DNA of 41,976 bases from an uncultured Hyphomicrobiales bacterium (GTDB lineage: Bacteria; Pseudomonadota; Alphaproteobacteria; Rhizobiales; Beijerinckiaceae). Below, one piece after another: positions 1-7,312 of this stretch. Numbering within the stretch: the first letter of the stretch is position 1; each line of letters begins with the position of its first letter. The stretch covers positions 1 to 41,976 of the forward strand of contig CAIJVU010000042.1 in NCBI GenBank assembly GCA_903824185.1. The letters are read 5' to 3'. A program made the position numbers and the translations under genes. The notes under the pieces are model-generated. The model was given only the letters and a program-made list of their open reading frames with translations, was not told the DNA's origin and did not search any database.

Positions 1-357
1 AATCCCTTTAATGGGTCCTGAGCCTAGTATTTGACTTGGATTAGTGTCCTTGATCCTATTTAATATTACGGAAGAAGAGCTCGGCTGAACAAAAATAACA
101 CTTGAATTAGAACCTATATTAAAACTATTCCAATTTATAATTGAACGGTCGCTCAATTGATTGATAAGTAGTTTTGGGTTTTGTGGATTTCCAGATGAAC
201 TAATATTTGCTTGCCCAGCTGAAACCATACCTCCATTTGGTAAACTATTAGAGGAAACAACTGATTGAGCATAAAGAGATTGTGTCGTGGCCTCTAAATA
301 AGCCAAGATTGTAAATATACTAAATATTTTTTTAATTTTTTTGGATAAAATAAGCAT
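1..357 (-). CDS. TpsA-type secreted haemagglutinin/adhesin, N-terminal part (cut by window edge)
   Basis: This is the first 119 codons of a leftward gene whose remainder lies outside the window. I translated it from the ATG at 357-355. It opens with a basic, hydrophobic signal peptide (MLILSKKIKKIFSIF, then a cleavage-like YAQS near residue 30). It then reads like the TPS (haemagglutination-activity) domain: IINWNSFNIGSNSSVIFVQP followed by VILNRI and NPSQILG, which are the family hallmarks. TPS-domain proteins are large exoproteins (adhesins, toxins or CdiA-like effectors) secreted through a dedicated outer-membrane TpsB. The tpsB partner lies directly upstream: its TAG stop overlaps a strong GGGGAGGAG ribosome-binding site just before this ATG. 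The effector part is not visible, so whether this is an adhesin, a haemolysin or a CdiA cannot be said. Confidence 0.9.
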   Translation of the reverse strand, partial: MLILSKKIKKIFSIFTILAYLEATTQSLYAQSVVSSNSLPNGGMVSAGQANISSSGNPQNPKLLINQLSDRSIINWNSFNIGSNSSVIFVQPSSSSVILNRIKDTNPSQILGSGPIKGI

Positions 358-365
358 CTCCTCCC

Positions 366-2129
366 CTAATAATTAATAGACGAAGATACCCAAAAACGAT
401 CTTCTCGTTTTTGACCATCTTGATCTTTACCATTTTGGGAGGGATTTGGATTATCTCCAATTCTATGAGACCAAACAATTTTTGTAGTTGCTTCATATGG
501 TCCAGTTATATTGAAACCTAATCCATAACCTTTATAATTTAGTGTGTTTTTAGCTGCTGCTCCATCGTATAGTTTTTCATTTACGTAGACTTGACCAAAA
601 TCAAAAAAGGTAAATGCCTCTAATTTTTCTAAAGTGGGTATTTTCTGTCTGAGTTCAACTGTTATGGTTGAACCTGAACTTCCTGAACCCTCTCCCGAGG
701 GATAAGCTCTCACGCCACTAGGCCCACCCAGACTTAGTTTTTCAGATGAGTCTAAATTTTTAAATGCTTTTTGCACAACGCCTGCAACAAATATCGATGC
801 TGTCTCCGTTAACTTCTCTGTACGCGTAATAGATGTCTTTATTTTAGAATAATTACCCGCGGTTTGTGGCCCTAATAAATCTTGCTGTGAATTAGGCGAT
901 CCTGAAAGATCAACTCTACCAAAAGTATAAGCTGCGGTTAATGAACTTACGCCTTCATTAAATAAATTATCGAATAAATTCGCATTTACTGAACCATTCA
1001 CACTAATGATTTTATAATTGCTTAAAATAACATCTGAGGATTTATTAATAAAAGTTTTTGCATCAATGCCTGATGAAATAATGATATTAAATTTATCTGA
1101 TCGTAACAGAGGTTGGCTCAGTTCAAAACCTGCAGTTGAAGACGTGCCATTAAAATCACCAAAACTTAATTCAGGAGCTACAACCTTATAATCCATGTAG
1201 CTTGCATTGGAACTAAATTTTAATCCTGTTTCATAGACAGGTAAACTAAATCCAATTTTAGCAAATTCTGAACCTACAGATCTTAGAAGATTTAAATTTA
1301 CTTGCTCTCCAGAACCAATGCCGTTGCTGGCATTAAGGCTTGCGGTTAATTGATTTGCACCAGTAGATCTACCCCCATTATTATTAAATCCAATATCACC
1401 TGAAATAATATCTTTGTCTTTTACGAATACACTGAAACCAGTTTCTCCGTCATCAACCCCTTGTATCAACCCTCCAGATAAAGTTACGCCAGATAAATCT
1501 TGTGAAATGAGTAAGCCTTCGTTTATGATTCGCGTATTAACAGGGTTACCTACTGGTTGGATTCTTTCAATTCTGTTTTTAATCAAATTATTGTTTAATC
1601 GCGTATTATTATTGCTATCGAAGACAACGCCTGAAAATCTTGCCTCAATAATCTTTAAATTGACTACACCGCTTGTTACATCTTGTTCCGGCAATACCAC
1701 AGTTGCTATGTAACCTTGATTTCGGTACATATCCGATATGATTGCAGCAACATTTTTTAGATCTGCGAATGTCAATTCTCGATTTAAATAAGCTTGAACT
1801 TCTTTGTCGATGATATTTTTTGAAATTAAAAAATTCCCGATGAAGTTGAATTTTTTAACAAAAATTCTAATTCCATTACCTTTTAACATTTCGGACTTAA
1901 AAACAGGTTGTTCAGGCCCTACTTTTGGCAATACAGGTGGGGGGAAATTTGTTATAATTTGGTTGTACAAAGAACCACCTAAAGTTCCTGCATTAATATC
2001 CCTAATATTCTGTGCCATTAAAGAGTTTAACATAGTCAATGACAAGAAAATAGACAAATACGTCGTATTCCGAAAAGATCGGCTAATAGTACATAAAACA
2101 TTGATATCAATTACAAAAAAACCAATCAT
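366..2129 (-). CDS. TpsB outer-membrane transporter (ShlB/FhaC/HecB family)
   Basis: A 587-residue two-partner secretion translocator, normal in length for the family. It should form a 16-stranded outer-membrane barrel that exports the TpsA encoded next. After a hydrophobic leader (residues about 24-40, ending LMAQ) comes a proline-containing linker. A POTRA domain follows around residues 85-160 (IRIFVKKFNFIGN, then YRNQGYIATVVLPEQ, then VVNLKIIEARF). The rest is a repetitive, Gly/Asn/Ser-rich beta-barrel. The conserved loop-6 motif is visible as LGGPSGVRAYP near residues 467-477 (family VRGY/F). The chain ends on the aromatic Tyr typical of barrel proteins (WVSSSINY). The start is uncertain: no Shine-Dalgarno precedes the ATG at 2129, and a start nearer the leader is possible. 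The gene is much more AT-rich than those beyond 3 kb, fitting an acquired island. Confidence 0.93.
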   Translation of the reverse strand: MIGFFVIDINVLCTISRSFRNTTYLSIFLSLTMLNSLMAQNIRDINAGTLGGSLYNQIITNFPPPVLPKVGPEQPVFKSEMLKGNGIRIFVKKFNFIGNFLISKNIIDKEVQAYLNRELTFADLKNVAAIISDMYRNQGYIATVVLPEQDVTSGVVNLKIIEARFSGVVFDSNNNTRLNNNLIKNRIERIQPVGNPVNTRIINEGLLISQDLSGVTLSGGLIQGVDDGETGFSVFVKDKDIISGDIGFNNNGGRSTGANQLTASLNASNGIGSGEQVNLNLLRSVGSEFAKIGFSLPVYETGLKFSSNASYMDYKVVAPELSFGDFNGTSSTAGFELSQPLLRSDKFNIIISSGIDAKTFINKSSDVILSNYKIISVNGSVNANLFDNLFNEGVSSLTAAYTFGRVDLSGSPNSQQDLLGPQTAGNYSKIKTSITRTEKLTETASIFVAGVVQKAFKNLDSSEKLSLGGPSGVRAYPSGEGSGSSGSTITVELRQKIPTLEKLEAFTFFDFGQVYVNEKLYDGAAAKNTLNYKGYGLGFNITGPYEATTKIVWSHRIGDNPNPSQNGKDQDGQKREDRFWVSSSINY

Positions 2130-2633
2130 TGATATATTATTTGACGTTGAACCCCTGTTAATTGCGCTGTCAGATTAAGCGGTGACTTGATTCCGAATAA
2201 TCACCTAAAATATTGATAGTACATAATTTAATTAAATCAATCATCAAAAATTGAGATGCTTTCTGATAATTTCTGAAAAAACTATTAAATAACTCTAGTA
2301 TGTTGATATTGCAAAATAATAAATGATGTCGAGCATGAATTATAAGAATATTAAATTGAAAACATAATTAATTATATCAAAAATAAAAAGAAACCTAAAT
2401 AAAGTCTTTTGAAATAATATACCCTCACTAACAAATAAAATTCCAAAATAAAACAAAAAAATATTAAGAAATTCAATATTAAGAAAATGTATTATTATCC
2501 TCAAATTTCATAACAAAATATAAGATCAAAATAATTTGACAGTTTCTTTCTAAGTCTTTGATTTATTTAGAGCCTGTTTCATCTAAAAGTGTCAAACGGA
2601 CTCAATAAATTCAATAACTTAGTTTAAAAAATG
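2130..2633. other. AT-rich non-coding stretch between tpsB and the tRNA-Phe fragment
   Basis: No credible gene is seen on either strand across these roughly 500 bases. The DNA is extremely AT-rich. It contains short direct repeats, for example AATATTAAGAAA twice near 2460-2487, and one small inverted repeat (GGTGA at 2181-2185, TCACC at 2201-2205) just upstream of tpsB. The tpsBA promoter presumably lies in its left part, but I could not pick convincing -35/-10 boxes from the AT-rich background. Confidence 0.6.
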
Positions 2634-2683
2634 TGCGACTGAAAATCGCAGTGTCGGCGGTTCGATCCCGTCCCTGGGCACCA
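2634..2683 (+). tRNA. 3' fragment of tRNA-Phe(GAA), probable integration scar (att site)
   Basis: The sequence is the 3' part of a tRNA-Phe only. The anticodon stem-loop is 2634-2650: stem TGCGA/TCGCA and loop CTGAAAA with anticodon GAA at 2641-2643. A variable region (2651-2655) and T arm (2656-2672, loop TTCGATC) follow. The 3' acceptor strand CCTGGGC is 2673-2679, with discriminator A and an encoded CCA at 2681-2683. The D arm and the 5' acceptor strand (expected GCCCAGG) are absent upstream, where AT-rich DNA starts abruptly. This cannot be a working tRNA. Such fragments arise when an element integrates into a tRNA gene by crossover at the anticodon loop. Given the + orientation, the intact tRNA-Phe should lie to the left, outside the window, with the island between. 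Confidence 0.88.
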
Positions 2684-2709
2684 CTTGAACCTTCCCACTT
2701 GAAGCTTCC
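2681..2709. repeat. Imperfect tandem repeat directly after the tRNA fragment
   Basis: Two adjacent near-identical copies are seen, CCACTTGAACCTTC (2681-2694) and CCACTTGAAGCTTCC (2695-2709). The first begins with the tRNA CCA itself. Short direct repeats beside an attachment core could be recombinase arm-type sites, but this is only inference from position. Confidence 0.45.
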
Positions 2710-3053
2710 GAAATGCTGTGATCAGGGTCTGGCCAGTCGTGTTAAGTTGTCTTAAAAAAAGGAAAATATTCTTTTCTCTGAAAATTGACACCAAAATAAG
2801 CAAAAGCCCTTTAAAATGCATTAAATTAACTCAAAAAATGCGTTCGATTTGCTGATAATAGTAATCTTTTTTCGGATAAAAGTTTTTGCACTGCGAAGGA
2901 AAAAAGACCTATTTTTTAAAACCATCGCTGCATAAGCCATGCTTCACAGCATGGACAATATAGGCGATGATCGGGGCTGAAAATGCCCTCAAACATTGAT
3001 TTGAGCCTTATGCTTTTGCCGTCAGAAGACATGCTATTCAGAAAAGATCCCTC
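2684..3053. other. Intergenic region between the tRNA fragment and the DapA-like gene, with a hairpin
   Basis: No convincing gene is seen. Composition changes here from AT-rich to the GC level of the right-hand genes, at about 2900-2950. A perfect 7-bp hairpin (CCATGCT, loop TCAC, AGCATGG) lies at 2937-2954. It is not followed by a T-tract on either strand, so I do not call it a terminator. The promoter of the gene starting at 3054 should be in this stretch. Confidence 0.5.
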
Positions 3054-3986
3054 ATGACCACATCCCCCTTTCATGGCCTTTATCCCGTGCTCTACGCCTT
3101 CCACCATCAGGACGGCAGAATCGATCAGGCCGCGATGCAGCGACAAGTCGAGCATGTGATTGCCTCAGGCGCCCATGGCATCATGGTTCTCGGGCTGATC
3201 ACGGAAGTGCAAAAGCACACAACACAAGAGCGCCTCGCTCTTGTTGAAATGGTCTCAGACCTTATCCAGAAACGGGTGCCGCTGATGGTGACCATCGGCG
3301 AGCAAAGCGCGCAAGAGCAAACGCGTTTTGCCAAACAGGCCTGCGCGGCGGGTGCTGATCTGATTATCCTGCAACCCCCCAATCAGTTGGAGGAAGACGA
3401 AGAGGCGCTGATCCGGTTTTTCGGCCACTCCATTGATGCGTTGTCCTGCCCTGTGGGGATTCAGCATAATCCCTTCAATCTCGCCTTCAATCTCTCTCTT
3501 GATGGCTTGGTCAGACTTTACAAAAACCACCCCAATCTCCAGATGATCAAGGCCGAAGGCACAGCAGTTGAAACGCAAGCCCTCATTGACAAAACCAATG
3601 GTCAGCTGGCAACCTTTTGCGGACATGGCGGCATTGAATTCATGTCCAATTTGCGGGCTGGCATTTCGGGCTTGATCCCCGCACCGGATGTGCTGGCCGC
3701 ACAAGTCAGATTATACGATTTGTATCGTCAAAATACGCCCGAAGCCCATGCCCAAGCCGAGGCCTTGCACGAGGCCTTGTTACCCATCATCGTCTTCATG
3801 ATCAGAACCATCAATCAGGCCTTGTGTTACGGCAAACGATTTTATGCCAGACGCGCCGGTATCACGCTGTTGGGTGAAAAAGAGCCCATGCAAGCGGTGA
3901 CGCCCTTCGGTATGTCGGAAATGGAGCGCTTACTGCAATGCCTCGATGATATTGAGAAACGCTTTGGTATTCTGCCCCGCGCTTAG
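3054..3986 (+). CDS. Dihydrodipicolinate synthase / N-acetylneuraminate lyase superfamily protein (atypical active site)
   Basis: A 310-residue class I aldolase of the DapA/NanA TIM-barrel superfamily, normal in length. The Schiff-base lysine is visible as K166 in MIKAEG, and the barrel reads through typically (VPLMVTIGEQSAQEQ, GADLIILQPP, GHGGIEFMSNLRAG). Two hallmark positions are changed. The pyruvate-binding GTTGE loop is GLITEV (residues 47-52). The catalytic Tyr of YNVPxRT aligns with Q137 in GIQHNPFN. It is therefore unlikely to be the housekeeping lysine-pathway DapA; it probably cleaves or condenses another 2-keto acid. It stands alone on the plus strand, with a GC-rich hairpin over its stop codon. 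The substrate cannot be named from the sequence. Confidence 0.85.
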   Translation: MTTSPFHGLYPVLYAFHHQDGRIDQAAMQRQVEHVIASGAHGIMVLGLITEVQKHTTQERLALVEMVSDLIQKRVPLMVTIGEQSAQEQTRFAKQACAAGADLIILQPPNQLEEDEEALIRFFGHSIDALSCPVGIQHNPFNLAFNLSLDGLVRLYKNHPNLQMIKAEGTAVETQALIDKTNGQLATFCGHGGIEFMSNLRAGISGLIPAPDVLAAQVRLYDLYRQNTPEAHAQAEALHEALLPIIVFMIRTINQALCYGKRFYARRAGITLLGEKEPMQAVTPFGMSEMERLLQCLDDIEKRFGILPRA

Positions 3987-3995
3987 CCGCGCGGG
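3976..3995. terminator. GC-rich hairpin between convergent genes
   Basis: A perfect 7-bp inverted repeat, CCCGCGC (3976-3982), loop TTAGCC, GCGCGGG (3989-3995), spans the TAG stop of the DapA-like gene. It sits between two convergent genes whose ends are 15 bp apart. The stem would fold on both strands, as expected of a bidirectional terminator, but no T-tract follows. Confidence 0.45.
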
Positions 3996-4001
3996 CCACA
4001 C

Positions 4002-4421
4002 TCAAAAGCTGCGCAACAGAATATTGGATTTGATGGCAAACGACACATCGTCCAGATGATTGGTGATTTCGATCTTTTTGCGCATCCGCAACTGTCGATG
4101 ATTGAGAATATCCATCTTGAGTTGATGGGCGACATAATCGTGCAAATCAGATAATTCCGTGGCGCTCATGCCCAAGGCTTCATGCGGGTCGGGAATATCG
4201 GGACGCACATCATGCATGTCGCGGTTACGGAAATATTCGAACCATAAAATTTCAAAAAATTTGGCAACATCATTTTGATGCGCAATTTCCAAAGCCATGA
4301 ATGTATTGAGATAGGCATAGACATATTTGATCACCAGCGAGCTGATCAAATATTCGTCAATCGCCAACCAGTCTGGCTGGACATTTCTGAGCACCTGTTG
4401 GTCCGAAGACGCCATCACCAC
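4002..4421 (-). CDS. Hypothetical protein, 139 aa
   Basis: I do not recognise this protein. It is 139 residues, acidic and His/Asp-rich in the middle, probably alpha-helical and soluble, with no signal peptide or membrane span. The opening codon is GTG at 4421; an in-frame ATG two codons later (4415) is equally possible. Recognisable stretches are VIKYVYAYLNTFMALEIAHQ and a C-terminal basic segment (RQLRMRKKIEITNHLDD). It is divergent from the metal-ATPase gene at 4621, with about 200 bp of shared upstream DNA, and convergent with the DapA-like gene. It is kept as a gene because base use resembles its neighbours and no competing frame is better. Confidence 0.6.
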   Translation of the reverse strand: MVMASSDQQVLRNVQPDWLAIDEYLISSLVIKYVYAYLNTFMALEIAHQNDVAKFFEILWFEYFRNRDMHDVRPDIPDPHEALGMSATELSDLHDYVAHQLKMDILNHRQLRMRKKIEITNHLDDVSFAIKSNILLRSF

Positions 4422-4620
4422 ACCAACTCAACAAACAACAAAGACAGATTTTAGGTGATTCGCAGCGTGAGGGACATGCAAGCCATGGGCTCCGACACAG
4501 GAAACCCCCTAAGCACACCCTTGCCTGAGGGCACCCACGCTTATGACTTGCAACCACTTGATTAAAATGACTTCTTTTCATCATCCCTCTGCCTTTCTTT
4601 CCGGCTGACGGGGCTTTAGA
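4422..4620. promoter_or_regulatory. Divergent intergenic region likely holding two promoters
   Basis: About 200 bp separates the minus-strand hypothetical gene from the plus-strand metal ATPase, so outward promoters are expected here. The stretch near 4548-4570 (TTGCAA and, further on, TTGATTAAAAT) is locally AT-rich and is the best place for the ATPase promoter. No palindromic operator for a metal regulator was convincing. Confidence 0.3.
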
Positions 4621-6630
4621 ATGATGGTGTCTGAGGGGCATGGTCTGGGCAAATCTGCTCATAGTCCCCATAAAGGGTATGATATGTCAGCCGCGCAACC
4701 GCTTTCACCCTCCCATGAAACAGTGCACATGCCTGCCAAAACCAAAGGGGGCGATGTGCATCACGATCGTGCGTTTGAACCGCTGGCCCTTTTGCGCCTC
4801 GGGATCGGCGTGATCGGGGCGACGATCTTGTGGTTTGGTCTTTTGAGCGATCAGATCCCGCCTGCATGGATCGGGATCGGTTGTTTAATGTTTTCTGGCT
4901 GGCCGATTTTTCATGAGGCGGTTGAAAACCTGTTGATCCGCCGCATGACCATGGAATTATCCATGAGCATCGCCATTATCTCTGCAGCGGCCATATCCGA
5001 ATATTTCACAGCCCTTGTGGTGAGCTTGTTTGTGCTCATTGCGGAGGAGTTGGAACATATCACGCTGTCGCGCGGCCGCACCGCCATTAAGGATCTCGTT
5101 GATTTCATTCCGCCCGAAGCACGCGTGCGCCGCAACGCTATCATCGAGATTATAGCGATCGAAGAAATTGTGCCCGGCGATGCCGTTTTGTTAAGTCCGG
5201 GGGAAAAGGCGCCGGTGGATGGCCGCGTTATCGCCGGCCATTCCTATATGGATCAATCACGCATCACCGGTGAATCGATGCCTGCGGAAAAATCCGTCGA
5301 TAGCCTGATTTATGCAGGCTCCATCAATCAGATGGGCACGCTCGAAATTTTGGTGGAACGGGTGGGACGCGACACTAGCTTCGGGCGCATTATCGAAGCG
5401 GTGGAAGCAGCCGAGCAAACACGCGCGCCCGTTCAAAAAATCGCTGACCAGCTTGCGGGCTATCTCGTCTATTTCTCCTTTGCCGCCGCAGCCCTCACCT
5501 TTTGGCTGACCCGCGATTTGCGCGACACCATTTCCGTGATCATTGTGGCAGGGGCCTGCGGGATTGCAGCGGGAACTACCTTGGCGATTTTGGGTGGCAT
5601 TGGGCGGGCGGCGCGCCTTGGCTCGATCATCAAAGGTGGTATTCACCTCGAAACATTAGGGCGCATCGACACGGTGATTCTTGATAAAACCGGTACGCTG
5701 ACCTTTGGCGAACCCCGCATGTGCGGCCTGTCTCTTGCCGATGGGTTTGACGCTGATAAAGTATTGGCGCTTGCAGCCTCCGCGGAACTGCATTCGGAAC
5801 ATCCTTTGGCACGGGCGGTTATACTGGCGGCCCAAGAACGAAACATCAGCATCATTGAGCCAAGCGCGTTCAGCTATCAGCTCGGGCGCGGCATCACCGC
5901 GACCGTAGGCCCGCACATCCTGCGTGTGGGTAACCGGAAATTACTGACGGAAGCGAATATCTCGGTTCCCGAACGCCAGACGGTCAGCACAGGATCGGAC
6001 ATCCTGGTGGCCATTGATAATTGTTTTGCAGGCCATATCGATGTGGCGGACCATGTCAGACCGGAAGCCGCTGCGGCCATGCAAGCCTTTGCCGACATGG
6101 GCGTGAAAACAGTCTTACTCACAGGTGATATCGAGACTGTCGCGCAACAGGTGGCCAAGACACTGAATATCGCCGATTACCGCGCGGATTTGCTGCCAGA
6201 AGACAAGCTCGCTTATGTCCGCGCGTTGGTGTCACAAAAGCATGCCGTGGCCATGGTGGGCGACGGGGTCAATGACGCACCGGCCCTCAGTGCAGCCACC
6301 ATCGGCATTGCCATGGGATCGGGCACCGACATTGCCAAAGAAAGTGCGCAGGTTGTCCTGATCGGCAATGACTTGCTCAAACTTGTCGAAACCATCCGTA
6401 TCGCCCGCCAGACCCGCAGCATCATCTGGCAGAATTTTGTAGGCACCTTGTTGGTGGATGCGATTGGTATCGGCATGGCAGCCTTTGGCTATCTCAATCC
6501 GCTTTTGGCGGCCTTCATTCATGTCGGGTCTGAATTATTGTTTCTGAGCAATTCCGCCCGCCTGCTTACGCTCGAACAAATCACTCCGCTGACCCGCAAA
6601 AACGGATCCGTCGTTCAGCAAGAGGCGTAG
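4621..6630 (+). CDS. P1B-type heavy-metal-translocating ATPase with atypical transmembrane metal motif
   Basis: A 669-residue inner-membrane metal pump with the full P-type engine: TGES at 216-219 (actuator), phosphorylated D355 in DKTGT, the P1B-specific HP dipeptide at 394-395 (SEHPLA), and GDGVNDAP around 547-554. There is no HMA domain; the N-terminus (first about 50 residues) is His-rich instead. The membrane CPC/SPC/TPC motif that carries the metal is replaced by GAC at 311-313 (VAGACGIAAGTTLA), so the proline and first cysteine are lost. The last membrane helix reads HVGSELLFLSNSARLL, nearest to the HEGGT motif of P1B-4 (Co/Fe-type) pumps. Metal specificity cannot be predicted. A second ATG at 4684 (residue 22) is preceded by AAAGGG at good spacing and may be the true start, which would remove part of the His-rich tail. 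Confidence 0.93.
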   Translation: MMVSEGHGLGKSAHSPHKGYDMSAAQPLSPSHETVHMPAKTKGGDVHHDRAFEPLALLRLGIGVIGATILWFGLLSDQIPPAWIGIGCLMFSGWPIFHEAVENLLIRRMTMELSMSIAIISAAAISEYFTALVVSLFVLIAEELEHITLSRGRTAIKDLVDFIPPEARVRRNAIIEIIAIEEIVPGDAVLLSPGEKAPVDGRVIAGHSYMDQSRITGESMPAEKSVDSLIYAGSINQMGTLEILVERVGRDTSFGRIIEAVEAAEQTRAPVQKIADQLAGYLVYFSFAAAALTFWLTRDLRDTISVIIVAGACGIAAGTTLAILGGIGRAARLGSIIKGGIHLETLGRIDTVILDKTGTLTFGEPRMCGLSLADGFDADKVLALAASAELHSEHPLARAVILAAQERNISIIEPSAFSYQLGRGITATVGPHILRVGNRKLLTEANISVPERQTVSTGSDILVAIDNCFAGHIDVADHVRPEAAAAMQAFADMGVKTVLLTGDIETVAQQVAKTLNIADYRADLLPEDKLAYVRALVSQKHAVAMVGDGVNDAPALSAATIGIAMGSGTDIAKESAQVVLIGNDLLKLVETIRIARQTRSIIWQNFVGTLLVDAIGIGMAAFGYLNPLLAAFIHVGSELLFLSNSARLLTLEQITPLTRKNGSVVQQEA

Positions 6631-6637
6631 ACATAAG

Positions 6638-7300
6638 ATGTGCAATCGTTTCGCGGTTGAGCAATCGCTTCAGGCACAAAGCGAACATTTCCAGACAGAG
6701 ACGCCAGACCCTTCGGCTGATGGCATGGCGCGTCTGATCTATCCCGACAGCATGGCGCCGGTGGTGATCAACAAAGCGGGACAGCGTGTGATCACACCGA
6801 TGCGTTGGGGGTTTCCACCGCCACCGCATGCCTCAGACCTCGTGACCAATGTGCGCAATCTCAACAGCACCTTCTGGCAGGATTGGCTTCAAACAGGCCA
6901 GCGGTGTCTGGTGCCAGTGACGCGGTTTTGTGAATATAGCGATGCACCGGATCCCTTGACGGGTCGAAAACGCGCCTGCTGGTTTGCGCTTGATCAGGCA
7001 ATGCCGCTCTTTGCTTTCGCAGGCGTCTGGAGACCGTGGCAGGGAGTGCGCGGAACAAGCCGCAACAAGGTCGAGGGAACCCACCACGTTTTTGCGATTT
7101 TGACGACATCCCCCAATGGCTTGGTCAAACCGATCCATCAAAAAGCCATGCCAGTAATGCTGCGGCCAGAGGATTACAACCTGTGGCTCGAAGGCAGCAC
7201 CGAGGCGGCATTAGGGCTGCAAAAACCATGGCCCGATGAGCACATGATCCTGTTGCCAGACGAGCCGCAGTCGCCGCCAAGACAAGGCAGCCTGTTTTAA
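6638..7300 (+). CDS. yedK: SRAP (YedK/HMCES-type) abasic-site DNA-protein crosslink protein
   Basis: A 220-residue SOS-response-associated peptidase. The start is fixed by the mature catalytic Cys2 (MCNRF), which after Met removal bonds covalently to abasic sites in single-stranded DNA. Other family residues are visible: N71 in VTNVRN, E99 in RCLVPVTRFCEYS (family RC..P..GFYEW), and H167 in PIHQKAMPVML (family HxRMPV). Length is normal. It acts in the cytoplasm to shield abasic sites in replication intermediates. It follows the metal ATPase by only 7 bp and is probably cotranscribed, although no functional link is known. A 10-bp inverted repeat covers its stop codon. Confidence 0.93.
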   Translation: MCNRFAVEQSLQAQSEHFQTETPDPSADGMARLIYPDSMAPVVINKAGQRVITPMRWGFPPPPHASDLVTNVRNLNSTFWQDWLQTGQRCLVPVTRFCEYSDAPDPLTGRKRACWFALDQAMPLFAFAGVWRPWQGVRGTSRNKVEGTHHVFAILTTSPNGLVKPIHQKAMPVMLRPEDYNLWLEGSTEAALGLQKPWPDEHMILLPDEPQSPPRQGSLF

Positions 7301-7312
7301 AAGGCTGTTGTC
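7281..7312. terminator. Terminator-like hairpin between convergent genes
   Basis: GACAAGGCAGCC (7281-7292) can pair with GGCTGTTGTC (7303-7312) through ten base pairs with a two-base bulge and a loop of TGTTTTAAAA. It covers the stop codon of the SRAP gene and the end of the opposing gene. AAAA follows on the plus strand, and on the minus strand TTTT precedes rather than follows the hairpin, so the call is moderate. Confidence 0.45.

Noticed and set aside
2634-2683. A complete functional tRNA-Phe gene
   Set aside because: The D arm and 5' acceptor strand are missing. The upstream bases do not pair with CCTGGGC, so only the 3' fragment exists.
2624-2821. Small minus-strand reading frame across the tRNA fragment
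   Set aside because: Its C-terminal residues are only the antisense of the tRNA fragment. There is no ribosome-binding site or recognisable protein.
2916-3155. Minus-strand reading frame ending in a CPCCEAW motif
   Set aside because: The cysteine cluster is tempting as a metal site, but the frame overlaps the start of the DapA-like gene, lacks a start signal and resembles no known protein.
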